DNA from: Aequorivita soesokkakensis
GTDB lineage: Bacteria > Bacteroidota > Bacteroidia > Flavobacteriales > Flavobacteriaceae
Assembly: GCF_001641085.1 (NCBI RefSeq)
Contig: NZ_LXIE01000007.1
Span: 1 to 45,405, forward strand
Direction of reading: 5' to 3'
Length of the DNA: 45,405 nt
Part shown: one piece after another, positions 35,605 through 44,580 of the stretch
How the letters are laid out: each line of letters begins with the position of its first letter
Numbering within the stretch: position 1 is the first letter of the stretch
The notes under the pieces: model-generated
Database searches by the model: none
The model's input: the letters and a program-made list of their open reading frames with translations, nothing else
Told to the model about the DNA's origin: nothing
Position numbers and translations under genes: made by a program

Positions 35605-36912
35605 CTATTCTTTCAAATACGTTATTTTAAATATTTTCCTTGTGTTTTCAGTAACTTTGAAACGTTCATCCATTCGATGACCAATAACCCACACTATTTT
35701 TTCCCCGCTTAAAAGCAACCAGATTTTTTCCTTTTCGTTTAAGGAGATTTTTTCATCTTTAAAGAATTTGCTCAGTTTCTTTTTTCCTTTCATCCCAAAA
35801 GGTTGAAATGTATCACCATCCCTCCACTTTCTAAGTTTTAAGGGAAAATTTAATTTTTCGGACGCAACGTAAATCAAATTCTTCTCTGTTTCTCCAATAT
35901 ATTTTGAAGGTTCCATTTTTAAAGTGATTGGCGCGGTAATTCCCTCTTCGAAAATCAAAATTTCTTTATCATCTTTTTCGAAATAAATTTCAGTCAGCAC
36001 CAATTCATCGCGATTTTTCAAAAGTCGGTGCGTTTTTGAAAAAACCTGTTTGCCAGTCTGCGCTTCCAATAAATTTGAAACATCTTCCCATTCCGAAAAG
36101 CCAAAGCCATTCAAAAGTTCATAAAGCAAAGCTTCCGTGTGCGGTAATTCCTTGATTTTTTTGATATTGATTTTATAGGAATCCATCCCTTCGGAAACCA
36201 CAAGTTTGTAAACCAACGCCATATAATCTTCTAAAAGATTTTGCGAAGCTTGCAGGTTTTGTTGGGTTTTCTGAAATTTTTTTAAAAGAGATTTACTTGT
36301 TTCCTTAAATTTTGGCAAAACTTCCAAACGCAACTTATTCCGAAGATAATCCGTTTTTTCATTGCTGCTGTCTTCGCGCCATTTTAAATTGTTTTGCTCA
36401 GCATATTTCAAGATTTCTTCCCGAGAAAAATTTAAAAGTGGTCGTATAATTTTGTTATTTTCTTTCGGAATCCCCGTAAATCCGTTTAAACCCGCTCCTC
36501 GGGAAAGGTTGATGAAAAATGTTTCCAAATCGTCGTCCAAATGATGGGCGGTCAATAAATAATCGTATTTAAAATCTTTTAATATTTCTGCAAACCAATT
36601 GTAGCGAAGGTCGCGCGCTGCCATTTGGGTGGAATTTTTATGCTCTTTGGCAAATTTTTTAGTGTCAAAAGTTTCAGCAAAAACTGGTATTTCCAAGGTA
36701 TTTGCCAAACCAATCACGAACATTTCATCGCCATCGCTTTCTTTGCCACGAAGCGAAAAATTGCAATGCGCCAAAGCGATTTCATAATTGAGATTTTTCA
36801 TCAGGTGTGTGAGAACCACGCTGTCCAAACCACCGCTGCAGGCAATGAGCAATTTTTTTCCTTTCAAAAAAGAAAAATGGGTTTCAATATTTTTTTTGAA
36901 TTGGGTAAGCAA
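35605..36912 (-). CDS. tilS: tRNA(Ile)-lysidine synthase
   Basis: 435 aa. The N-type ATP pyrophosphatase loop SGGLDS is at 26-31, followed by AHCNFSLRGKESDGDE and the HHLDDDLETFFINLSRGAGLNGFTG stretch (as TAHHLDDDLETF). The C-terminal TilS domain has LRKWRDGDTFQPFGMKGKKK and WVIGHRMDERFKV. It modifies the anticodon C34 of tRNA-Ile(CAU) to lysidine and is normally essential. It lies ten bases after the DUF3307 gene and is probably transcribed with it. Confidence 0.96.
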   Translation of the reverse strand: MLTQFKKNIETHFSFLKGKKLLIACSGGLDSVVLTHLMKNLNYEIALAHCNFSLRGKESDGDEMFVIGLANTLEIPVFAETFDTKKFAKEHKNSTQMAARDLRYNWFAEILKDFKYDYLLTAHHLDDDLETFFINLSRGAGLNGFTGIPKENNKIIRPLLNFSREEILKYAEQNNLKWREDSSNEKTDYLRNKLRLEVLPKFKETSKSLLKKFQKTQQNLQASQNLLEDYMALVYKLVVSEGMDSYKINIKKIKELPHTEALLYELLNGFGFSEWEDVSNLLEAQTGKQVFSKTHRLLKNRDELVLTEIYFEKDDKEILIFEEGITAPITLKMEPSKYIGETEKNLIYVASEKLNFPLKLRKWRDGDTFQPFGMKGKKKLSKFFKDEKISLNEKEKIWLLLSGEKIVWVIGHRMDERFKVTENTRKIFKITYLKE

Positions 36913-36921
36913 TCTCTTTAT

Positions 36922-37626
36922 TTAGAAAAAATTTATGATTATTCCAGCAATAACGGCAATTCCGAAGCTTAGCATGGTACCGATCAGCACGTATTCCGTT
37001 TTTAAGGTTTCGTTGTTTCCGTAACGTAAAATAGACTTTGCGGCAATCAAAAAACCGACCGCCGAATATTGCGAAACTATGATGAAAGTGAGCGTTAAAA
37101 TTCGTTCCAAAACGCCAATTACCTTTCCTGCATTTGGCATTTCATTATCGCTGCTTACTTGTATTTCCGTGGATTTAAAAACTTCCCGAATAAATATATT
37201 GGCTGGTTTTAGGCACACCAAATATCCAGTGATTATTAAAAGATATTTAAAGTTTATTGAAACATCAATTGATGGATTGATGCCCTGCCATTTATCAAAC
37301 AAAACAACAACCACTACCAAAATAATTAAATGAATTGCTTGATCAATAAAAAAAGCATATCGCCCAAAATACTTACTATTATTGAGATGGTGTTTAAAGC
37401 CATCCATCAAAAAATGGGTTATCGCAATTATAGCCGCAGCAAAAACGAAACTAATCTGTATTGAAAACAACCAGGCCAAAACAAAACATACCAACGCATG
37501 CCAATATAAAAAGGAGCTTTTAAAACCAATTGTATTTTTTTGTTTTGCGAGTCTATCGGTCTGAAAAAAATAATCCAAACACAGATGCGCGATGAATTGC
37601 AGCAGTATTAATTCTTTTAGTCCCAT
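36922..37626 (-). CDS. DUF3307 membrane protein
   Basis: 234 aa with about six hydrophobic segments. The opening MGLKELILLQFIAHLCLDYF and the motif ITHFLMDGFKHHLNN are typical of DUF3307. Function is unknown. The gene starts five bases after satD, a pairing I recall from other bacteria, so SatD may regulate it or act with it. Confidence 0.9.
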   Translation of the reverse strand: MGLKELILLQFIAHLCLDYFFQTDRLAKQKNTIGFKSSFLYWHALVCFVLAWLFSIQISFVFAAAIIAITHFLMDGFKHHLNNSKYFGRYAFFIDQAIHLIILVVVVVLFDKWQGINPSIDVSINFKYLLIITGYLVCLKPANIFIREVFKSTEIQVSSDNEMPNAGKVIGVLERILTLTFIIVSQYSAVGFLIAAKSILRYGNNETLKTEYVLIGTMLSFGIAVIAGIIINFF

Positions 37627-37631
37627 AGTTT

Positions 37632-38318
37632 CTATTTTGAAATTACCAGTTTGAAATAGTTAACCGCTTCTTCAATAGCGTTCCAACCAACACTGGTGGA
37701 ATGCTGATTTACTGCAGATTGCCCGATACCTAAGCGTTTAGCTATTTCATCTTCTGGATTGTTCATTAACTTTAAATATAAAACTTCGCATTGGCGCGAG
37801 GTTGCTTTACTCAATAAAACATCCAACAATGCGAGCAAAGGTTTTAAATTTTCATTTAAATCTTCGCTTTTTGAAGCGAAAAACATAGTATTTTTTATAA
37901 CGATCCGTTCTTTATTATATGTGGTTTCCCCACTAATTTCCCTGCCTGAAAAGTAAATTGCCTCTCCGTCTATAATCCCTTCCTCAGGCTTGTAGCGACT
38001 CAATTCGCCATAGCCAATTGCTAATCTTATTCCGTGGGTCTTGAATTGTTTTACTCTATTGTCCTCACTTTTATATTTTTTTATTTCCACGGGAATTGCT
38101 TTCACAAAACTTTTAATTGCCAGCGCTACCTGAAGTCCTTCTTTTGGATTAGGGACCACACATTCCAGATAATCACCTTTTATAATACGGCCAAATACAT
38201 TAAATTCCTGCTTTAAATCGGTTAACAGGATTTTTAAATTTTCCTCAACAAATTTTTTGTCTTCACTATTTAAACTTGTTGATGAAACAATGTCACCGGA
38301 TATTACTGAATACTTCAT
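37632..38318 (-). CDS. SatD-family protein with C-terminal helix-turn-helix
   Basis: 228 aa. The N-terminal domain starts YSVISGDIVSSTSL, with a later GRIIKGDYLECV and RLAIGYGEL...IDGEAIYFSGR. These resemble the layout of class III nucleotide cyclase domains (GDxVxST, KGDxxE, GxGEL, GxAxxxxxR), but only loosely. Residues about 172-225 form a helix-turn-helix (SRQCEVLYLKLMNN, AKRLGIGQSAVNQHSTSVGW). So it is probably a DNA-binding regulator. It heads the satD-DUF3307-tilS-hydrolase group, and its upstream DNA carries a four-copy repeat array that overlaps its promoter, suggesting autoregulation. Confidence 0.85.
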   Translation of the reverse strand: MKYSVISGDIVSSTSLNSEDKKFVEENLKILLTDLKQEFNVFGRIIKGDYLECVVPNPKEGLQVALAIKSFVKAIPVEIKKYKSEDNRVKQFKTHGIRLAIGYGELSRYKPEEGIIDGEAIYFSGREISGETTYNKERIVIKNTMFFASKSEDLNENLKPLLALLDVLLSKATSRQCEVLYLKLMNNPEDEIAKRLGIGQSAVNQHSTSVGWNAIEEAVNYFKLVISK

Positions 38319-38335
38319 TTCATTGAAATTTTATT

Positions 38336-38343
38336 CAAATATA
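38336..38343 (-). promoter_or_regulatory. Putative -7 element of satD
   Basis: On the minus strand this reads TATATTTG, an exact TAnnTTTG match, 18 bases ahead of the satD ATG. No strict TTG occurs at the -33 distance; that place is taken by the first 29-bp repeat unit, as expected if a bound protein controls the promoter. Confidence 0.5.
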
Positions 38344-38458
38344 AAAATTTATTAGCTTTTAAACTAATAAAGTATGTTTATAAGCTTAAACACTAATAAA
38401 TGGATAATATAAGTTTAAAGACTAATAAAATATATTTATAAGTTTCTGAACTCATAAA
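38343..38458. repeat. Four tandem 29-bp repeats between pabB and satD
   Basis: Units at 38343-38371, 38372-38400, 38401-38429 and 38430-38458. Each ends in ACTAATAAA (ACTCATAAA in the last), exactly 29 bp apart, preceded by a TATAAG-like half (TTTATAAGCTTAAACA in unit 2). The halves form an imperfect dyad, TTTATAAG / CTAATAAA. The fourth unit overlaps the last seven bases of pabB, and the first abuts the satD -7 box. There are no unique spacers, so it is not CRISPR. It is a candidate operator array for SatD. Confidence 0.75.
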
Positions 38459-39753
38459 GTATCGTTCAATACTTCGCGCATTGCTTTTGCCTTCAACAAA
38501 CATTCTTCGTATTCATTTTCGGGAAGGGAGTTTATGGTTATGGCACTTCCCACAGAAAAACTCACATATTTTCTGGAAGCATTATACAGAATACTTCTAA
38601 TAACAACATTAAAATCAAAATCGCCGATAGGGGAAAAATAGCCAATGGCACCACTGTAAAGACCGCGTTTGGCATCTTCAATTTCTTCAATAATCTTCAT
38701 TGCCGAAATTTTTGGCGCTCCAGTCATACTGCCCATTGGATAAGTATTTTTTAAAACCTCAACGCTGGAAATGTCTTGAGAAACAGTACAGGAAACAGTA
38801 GAAATCATTTGATGCACCTGTTCAAAAGTATAGATTTCACAAAGTTCTTCAACTGAAATACTGCCTTTTTCCGCTATACGCGAAAGGTCGTTGCGGACCA
38901 AATCTGTAATCATAATATTTTCACTGCGCTCTTTTGGGTCGTTTTTCAATTGCTGGGCTATTTGTAAATCAGCCGCCATATCTGCTACGCGTTTGGCAGT
39001 TCCTTTGATTGGCTGGGAAATTAGCGTGTTTCCAGTTTTTTTTAAATACCGTTCCGGCGAAGCGGAAAGTGCAAAAAATTCATGCAACTTTAAAAATACC
39101 GAAAAAGGCGGTCTGGAAATTTCATTAAGATGAAGAAATGTGGCCAAAGGATCAATTTGTGAGGCTTCAGAATAAAATTCCTGACAAATGTTTGCTTCAT
39201 AAATATCGCCGCGCTTTATGTGCTCAAGCGTTTTGTTCACTTTTTTGAGGTAGTTGTCCTTTGAAGTGCGAACACGGATGTTTATGGCATTGGAAACCTC
39301 CGTTTGGTCGTGCCGGTATATTGTTTCAGAGATTAATTTCCAATCTGTTTCAATTTCATCAGCAACCATATTCAAATAATGCAGCTCCACACTATTTTCA
39401 GAAAAAAGAAAAAGTTTTTTTGGTTGAAAAAAATATAAATCAGGAAAACCCAAGCCATCAAAATTGTTGGACTGTAGTTTTTCCAGATCGTTTTTAAGAT
39501 CATAGGAAAGATAGCCGAACAACCAATCTGCAGTAATGGTTTGATATTCCTTCAAGTTTTCAAAAGCATTTTGGGTGTCGGTTTTTAAAGCCGTAAATGC
39601 ATCTACAGCAAGAATTGCTTGATAGGATTCGTGCTTTTGGGAATAACGGTTACTGTCCAACCAAACAACCTCTTCAAACTGCTGTGCCCAATGGAGGAAA
39701 CGTTTTTTTGCATCTTCAGATAAAGAAAAAGGATATCTCTTTACAGTGCGCAT
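38452..39753 (-). CDS. pabB: Aminodeoxychorismate synthase component I
   Basis: 433-aa chorismate-binding enzyme of folate synthesis. SPERYLKKTGNTLISQPIKGTAKR carries the PIKGT motif whose lysine distinguishes PabB from TrpE (PIAGT). Further signatures: SENIMITDLVRNDLSRIAEKG, YPMGSMTGAPKISAMKIIEEIE, GLYSGAIGYF, and FSVGSAITINSLPENEYEECLLKA. The N-terminal half is the usual less conserved domain. The start overlaps the FMN-reductase stop by one base. No pabA glutaminase lies beside it. Confidence 0.93.
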   Translation of the reverse strand: MRTVKRYPFSLSEDAKKRFLHWAQQFEEVVWLDSNRYSQKHESYQAILAVDAFTALKTDTQNAFENLKEYQTITADWLFGYLSYDLKNDLEKLQSNNFDGLGFPDLYFFQPKKLFLFSENSVELHYLNMVADEIETDWKLISETIYRHDQTEVSNAINIRVRTSKDNYLKKVNKTLEHIKRGDIYEANICQEFYSEASQIDPLATFLHLNEISRPPFSVFLKLHEFFALSASPERYLKKTGNTLISQPIKGTAKRVADMAADLQIAQQLKNDPKERSENIMITDLVRNDLSRIAEKGSISVEELCEIYTFEQVHQMISTVSCTVSQDISSVEVLKNTYPMGSMTGAPKISAMKIIEEIEDAKRGLYSGAIGYFSPIGDFDFNVVIRSILYNASRKYVSFSVGSAITINSLPENEYEECLLKAKAMREVLNDTL

Positions 39754-40295
39754 TATTGCTCAATTTGATGGACAAAGTTTTGGATTACGTCCGTAAACCC
39801 AAGCAGTAAAACTTCGTTGGAAATTGAATTGGTTTCTTCGGAAAAGTTTTCAGAATATGAAGGAAAGCTGAAGCTTTCAACAATAGTAGCGCCAAATCTG
39901 GGCAATACATTTTTTGTAGCTTCCAAAGAGGAAGCTGCGCCAAGTTTTCCTCTGGAAGTGCTCATCAACAATATTTTTTTTCCTTCCAAAAAATTTCTAT
40001 CCAATCGCGATAGCCAGTCTATTGTATTTTTGAAAAAGGCAGAAACCATTCTATTGTGTTCATTAACAGAAATAACCAATGCATCGGCTTCTTTTATTTT
40101 GTTGTTGAGCATTTTAAGATTTACGGAATATCCTTTTTCACGTTCAATATCTTCGCTAAACATAGGTAATTCATAATCCGTTAGTTTAATAATTTCAACA
40201 TTATGGCCAACAATTTGCGACGCTGCGAAAGTTACAAGTTTATGATTGATGGATTTGCTGCTGTTACTGCCTGCAAAGAATAGAATTTTTTTCAT
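39753..40295 (-). CDS. NAD(P)H-dependent FMN reductase family protein
   Basis: 180-aa flavodoxin-like protein. The phosphate-binding loop is ILFFAGSNSSKSINHKL, and the isoalloxazine region includes ALVISVNEHNRMVSAFFKNTIDWLSR and LLMSTSRGKLGAASSLEA. It probably reduces FMN or quinones with NAD(P)H in the cytoplasm. Its stop overlaps the pabB start, so the two are co-transcribed; no functional link is apparent. Confidence 0.9.
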   Translation of the reverse strand: MKKILFFAGSNSSKSINHKLVTFAASQIVGHNVEIIKLTDYELPMFSEDIEREKGYSVNLKMLNNKIKEADALVISVNEHNRMVSAFFKNTIDWLSRLDRNFLEGKKILLMSTSRGKLGAASSLEATKNVLPRFGATIVESFSFPSYSENFSEETNSISNEVLLLGFTDVIQNFVHQIEQ

Positions 40296-40323
40296 CTGCC
40301 AAAGTTATTGAAAAGCAAGTTGT

Positions 40324-40357
40324 AAAAAAACCCGCGCCAAACAATTTGGCGCGGGTT
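40324..40357 (-). terminator. Rho-independent terminator of the M36 peptidase gene
   Basis: A 13-bp perfect GC-rich stem (AACCCGCGCCAAA at 40329-40341 with 40345-40357) and a 3-nt loop, followed on the minus strand by seven T residues. It lies 25 bases after the M36 stop and isolates that gene from the FMN reductase gene. Confidence 0.92.
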
Positions 40358-40381
40358 CTATAAAATTTAAAATTTGAAAAA

Positions 40382-43300
40382 CTATTGTTTAACGATACGT
40401 TTTACAATACTTGTGTTTTCAGCATTTATTTTAATAAAATACATTCCTGTTGCAAGGCTTTCCAATGAGAAATTGGTTTCAACCCCAGCTTCAGATAAAT
40501 CTATTGTTTTAATGGTTCTACCGTTTACATCAGTAATAACAGCATTTTCTAATTGCGCTGTTGTTTTGTTCATCAACGTAATTAAACCAGTTGTTGGGTT
40601 TGGATATAACGAGATATTGTTATAGAATTCGCTATCCTCAAGTCCTAAAACTTCTTCTACAGTAACAGTAAATGTACAAGTATCTGCATTTCCGGCAGCA
40701 TCTGTGGCAGTCATTGTCATTGTTGTAACACCCGCACCTACCATAGTTCCAGCCGCTGGATCTTGTGTTATTACAGGGTCTGGATTACAGTTATCAGTTG
40801 CAGATGCATCGCCAGTATAATCTGGTAATGTAAATTGATCCCCAACATTTACTTGAACAGTTACATTAGCTGGGCAAGTAATTTCAGGATTTACTGTTTC
40901 AGCGATAACCTCTGTAAGTGTGCGTTCTCCCGCACAACCCGCAGCTCCTAAGTTAATGTCACTGTTTGGTGTTCCGAAATCTGCAGTTTCGCAAGTTCCA
41001 GTCCAGTCTGCAGCCGCATTTGTATCTCCTACTCTTCTGAAAGAACCGGATGCGCATTCACCGGTTAGTGAAGCTCCAATTCCTGACCAATCAAGATCAG
41101 CAGCCGTAATATTGAAACCACTAACTGTAACATTGAAGCCAGCTATATCACCAGCGCTAAAATTCCAGAATACTGAATCTACCACGTTTCCACTTGGGTC
41201 GATAATTAAAATCCATCCAGAGCCTGTATTGTCCCAGAATAGGTTGTTACCCCAATATCCTGCGCCTCCATCATCATTATAATCAACAACAGAGTTTGCG
41301 GCCATATTACCTAACGTTTTTACAATAGGGTTTACGGTATTTATATTGTTATATGGAGTATCGCTAACAGCAACTTTATAACCTGAATAATCGGTAGCTA
41401 CACCCACATTTTGGATTTCGAATCTATCTGGAGTTTCCAAATTGATTTCTGAAACAACCAATTGTGACAAAGGTCCAGGAGCACTTTCTTGTGCATATAA
41501 ATTTATTGTTCCCGTTGGGGTAAAGGTATATGAAGTGCCTTCAAAAAGGAAGTTTCCTCCTGTTGGGGCATCAAACCATCTAATAACATTTGAAGGGTCG
41601 TTAAGTGTAGCCGTAACAGTAACTTCATCACCAACACAGAAATCACTTACACCCGTAGTTGTAGGTCCTGCTGGAACCGCAAGTACTTCAATAGTATCAG
41701 TAGCAGATGATGCCACTGCACAATCACTAGCTTGAATATCATACGTTATAGTATGAACACCTATTCCCGCTGCGGCTGGATCAAATGTAAATGTTGAACC
41801 GTTTCCGTTATCGGTAACGCCTGGACCGCTGTAAGTTCCTCCACTTGGCGCTCCACCTCCTAAATCTGTAAGTATTTCTGAAGAAGCACATACTTCCTCA
41901 AGAACTGATAAAGTAGCCGTTTGAGAAGGAGTGTCAAAAGCTTGTGTTCCATCACTTCTACTTCCTGAAGAACCTTGGCTAGCGCTGAAACCTAAACCTC
42001 TTTTTGCAAATGCATCCCAAAGTAGGCACTGGTTTGCACCACCATAAATAGCTTGATCTGCAGCCATGATTGCATCACGACCATCAACAAAACCAGGGCT
42101 ACAAGGCTGCAATTTCATACCTTCAGTAACAATAGCCAATGCCATAATGTTACCAGCATCTTGGTTTACATCTCCTGTGAAGTTATAAATATCTGCATCA
42201 AAACCGTGCTCATCAATTAAAGCCCAAGTTACTTCCCAAAGCATTTCTGCCCAAACCGAACCAACTCCGTGAGGCACAGCTGCAGTTTTGATAAAGTCAT
42301 AAGTTTGTGGATTAACCCCCATATCTGTACTATACGGATAATCACGGATTCCTCCACCTCCTTGGCCTTGACCAAAAAGATAGGTTCCCACCGCGCGAGC
42401 ATCTGTTCCTGTATCACCAGGCTCAATAGTCAATAATACCCCGAAAAAGTCACTCCATCCTTCTCCCATTTGTTCTTGGTTCTGCAAACAGCTTGATGCG
42501 CCAGGACCACCTGTTAAACGGTTTGAAATACCATGACCATATTCATGTAGAATTACCAAGTTGTCAAAATCTCCATCTTTATCGCCACAAATATACATCT
42601 GCATAGTTGGGTTGCTACCGTCTGGAGGTGTTCCGAAGTTAGCATTACAAGTTCCTGAACCGTCTTGCGCTTCTGCATTTACAGAATCACTTCCGGCACC
42701 GCCGTTTCCATAATTGTTTTCTTGAAAATTACCTCCTGCTTCATCAAACCCGTATTGATACATAATATCATGGAAGATATTATTCATATAAAAAAGGTTT
42801 GTAATTGCAGCATCTTCATATTGGTTTGCATTGGTATATATTTGGCTGAAAGGATACCCTATAAAATCCAAGTCTGAACCAGCATCTGGTTGGTAGCCAG
42901 AATTGTTTCCATCTTCATATGCATTTGCATTATTTCCGCGAGTGGTTGTAAACTCAGCACCAGCAACACCATTGGTATCGTGCCATCCAAATGGGGAAGC
43001 AGTAGCATCAGCAGGCTGAACTTCTACAGTGCGAGCACCATAATAAGGACTTTCAAGAGGCAATGCTATTACTTCATAACATTCAACACAACCTGCTTCT
43101 GCAGCGCCTTTAAGTTCAGCATAGTTTGGAATATCATAAAGGTTTGTATTGAAATTCATTTCTTTCACATCATTGCTGTGATCGTGATGCATAGCACAAC
43201 TTACCATCCAGTTTGCTCTGTTTACAATAGTACCTGTATTGGCGTCAATTCGTAAACTCCACCAATCTTGTTGGCTTTTTTCCTGAATAGAAATATCCCA

Positions 43301-43831
43301 CGTTAAAACCAGTTCGTTGGTTTCGGTGAGGGCATACATCAGTTTTGCCGGAATTGGGCTTAAAGAAATTCCTCCATCGCTAAGCAATGTTTCTCTGTCA
43401 ATTCCATGAGAGCCTTCTAAAATTGTAAGTGGTTGCGAAATAGAATAATTTAGTTGTGCAGCAGCTGCTTGAACTGCTTGTGTAGCAGTAAGTGCTGGAG
43501 AATTGGAACCAACCAATTTTTGAGTAGTATTTTTAATGAACCTACTGTCCTTTGAAATTACCTGTCCATTTGACAAAAGGTGGATACTGGATTCAGTACC
43601 GTAAATTTCAATTCCATTAAATAGCTGTCTGTAATAAACGTGCTGAACGCCGCTAGTACTACTAACAGTTTCACTCGTTACTTGCCACTGAACATCTTGC
43701 GGCAATAATTCATTCTGCTCAACAAAATGATTCAATTGTTGGTCGATTGCTCCTGAAAAGTTCTGTGCAACCATAGTGCCTGAAAAAGCGCACATAACTG
43801 CCAGGAATAAACTCCGGGTAACTTTTTTCAT
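40382..43831 (-). CDS. Secreted M36 (fungalysin) metallopeptidase with type IX sorting domain
   Basis: 1149 aa. A signal peptide (SLFLAVMCAFSGTMVAQ) is followed by an FTP propeptide (GVQHVYYRQLFNGIEIYGTE), then the peptidase with zinc motif HEYGHG at about 428 and the third ligand in EQMGEGWSDFFGVLL. After it come Ig-like repeats, a lamin-tail-like domain (about 795-910, LVVSEINLETPDRFEIQNVG), a HYR domain (about 980-1057, ATDNCNPDP, TATDAAGNADTCTFTVTV), and a C-terminal Por/T9SS signal (LYPNPTTGLITL ... GMYFIKI ... IVKRIVKQ). It should be exported by the type IX system and act on extracellular protein. It has its own terminator. Confidence 0.95.
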   Translation of the reverse strand: MKKVTRSLFLAVMCAFSGTMVAQNFSGAIDQQLNHFVEQNELLPQDVQWQVTSETVSSTSGVQHVYYRQLFNGIEIYGTESSIHLLSNGQVISKDSRFIKNTTQKLVGSNSPALTATQAVQAAAAQLNYSISQPLTILEGSHGIDRETLLSDGGISLSPIPAKLMYALTETNELVLTWDISIQEKSQQDWWSLRIDANTGTIVNRANWMVSCAMHHDHSNDVKEMNFNTNLYDIPNYAELKGAAEAGCVECYEVIALPLESPYYGARTVEVQPADATASPFGWHDTNGVAGAEFTTTRGNNANAYEDGNNSGYQPDAGSDLDFIGYPFSQIYTNANQYEDAAITNLFYMNNIFHDIMYQYGFDEAGGNFQENNYGNGGAGSDSVNAEAQDGSGTCNANFGTPPDGSNPTMQMYICGDKDGDFDNLVILHEYGHGISNRLTGGPGASSCLQNQEQMGEGWSDFFGVLLTIEPGDTGTDARAVGTYLFGQGQGGGGIRDYPYSTDMGVNPQTYDFIKTAAVPHGVGSVWAEMLWEVTWALIDEHGFDADIYNFTGDVNQDAGNIMALAIVTEGMKLQPCSPGFVDGRDAIMAADQAIYGGANQCLLWDAFAKRGLGFSASQGSSGSRSDGTQAFDTPSQTATLSVLEEVCASSEILTDLGGGAPSGGTYSGPGVTDNGNGSTFTFDPAAAGIGVHTITYDIQASDCAVASSATDTIEVLAVPAGPTTTGVSDFCVGDEVTVTATLNDPSNVIRWFDAPTGGNFLFEGTSYTFTPTGTINLYAQESAPGPLSQLVVSEINLETPDRFEIQNVGVATDYSGYKVAVSDTPYNNINTVNPIVKTLGNMAANSVVDYNDDGGAGYWGNNLFWDNTGSGWILIIDPSGNVVDSVFWNFSAGDIAGFNVTVSGFNITAADLDWSGIGASLTGECASGSFRRVGDTNAAADWTGTCETADFGTPNSDINLGAAGCAGERTLTEVIAETVNPEITCPANVTVQVNVGDQFTLPDYTGDASATDNCNPDPVITQDPAAGTMVGAGVTTMTMTATDAAGNADTCTFTVTVEEVLGLEDSEFYNNISLYPNPTTGLITLMNKTTAQLENAVITDVNGRTIKTIDLSEAGVETNFSLESLATGMYFIKINAENTSIVKRIVKQ

Positions 43832-44040
43832 CTCTTTGATTTGTTTAGATTAATATTAGTCTTAAGCGGGTTAAGTTTTGTAAAGCTATTAAAAAATATA
43901 ATTTTCACAACATTTTCTTAAAATTGACTCTAAATTTAACATTGCTCCAATAAAAATATATAGTGTTTTATGTGAATTCTAAAATCTCTCCAAAAACTTA
44001 ATTAATAATTTCATTACATTTACTTTCAAAAAAAAGTTCT
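43832..44040. other. Divergent promoter region, M36 peptidase / ECF sigma factor
   Basis: A 209-bp A/T-rich gap. TACATTTA at about 44013-44020 is one base off TAnnTTTG and may be the -7 box of the sigma-factor gene. A short dyad CTTAA/TTAAG (43861-43875) lies near the peptidase start. No strong consensus is visible on the peptidase side. Confidence 0.35.
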
Positions 44041-44574
44041 ATGGAACAACCCAATGATCTCATTTTAGAGATGCAAAACGGAAATGAAAAAGCATTTTCC
44101 CGTTTATATACAATGTATAGCGAGGCTATATATGGTATTATTTACAGCATCGTTTTGGACGAAAACACCGCCGAAGAGGTATTACAGGACGTTTTTATAA
44201 AAGTTTGGAACAATGCTGCTTCCTATTCCGTCAATAAAGGCCGCTTTTTCACGTGGTTGTTAAACATTGCCAGGAATACGGCTATTGATGAAACCCGTTC
44301 AAAAGCATTTAAAAACTCCAGAAAAAACCTAAGTACCACAAACTTCGTAGATATATTATCATCCTCAGATAGTTTAAATAAAAAAACCAATGCAATAGGT
44401 TTAAAAAAGTTTGTAGATGCCCTTAAACCGGCCTGTATCAAAATAATTGATCTGCTTTATTTTAAAGGATTTACGCAAGCTGAAGCATCAAAAACATTGG
44501 ACATACCATTAGGAACAATTAAAACAAGAAACCGAACCTGTATAAATGATTTACGGGTGATGGTCTTAGGATAA
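44041..44574 (+). CDS. ECF-type RNA polymerase sigma factor
   Basis: 177 aa. Region 2: MYSEAIYGIIYSIVLDENTAEEVLQDVFIKVW with the DNA-melting NIARNTAIDETRSKAF. Region 4: KIIDLLYFKGFTQAEASKTLDIPLGTIKTRN. Six bases separate it from the anti-sigma gene, the usual pairing. Its targets are not known; the divergent M36 peptidase is one possibility. Confidence 0.93.
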   Translation: MEQPNDLILEMQNGNEKAFSRLYTMYSEAIYGIIYSIVLDENTAEEVLQDVFIKVWNNAASYSVNKGRFFTWLLNIARNTAIDETRSKAFKNSRKNLSTTNFVDILSSSDSLNKKTNAIGLKKFVDALKPACIKIIDLLYFKGFTQAEASKTLDIPLGTIKTRNRTCINDLRVMVLG

Positions 44575-44580
44575 AAAATT

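Noticed and set aside
38343-38458. CRISPR array
   Set aside because: The 29-bp units are directly adjacent and degenerate, with no unique spacers and no cas genes.
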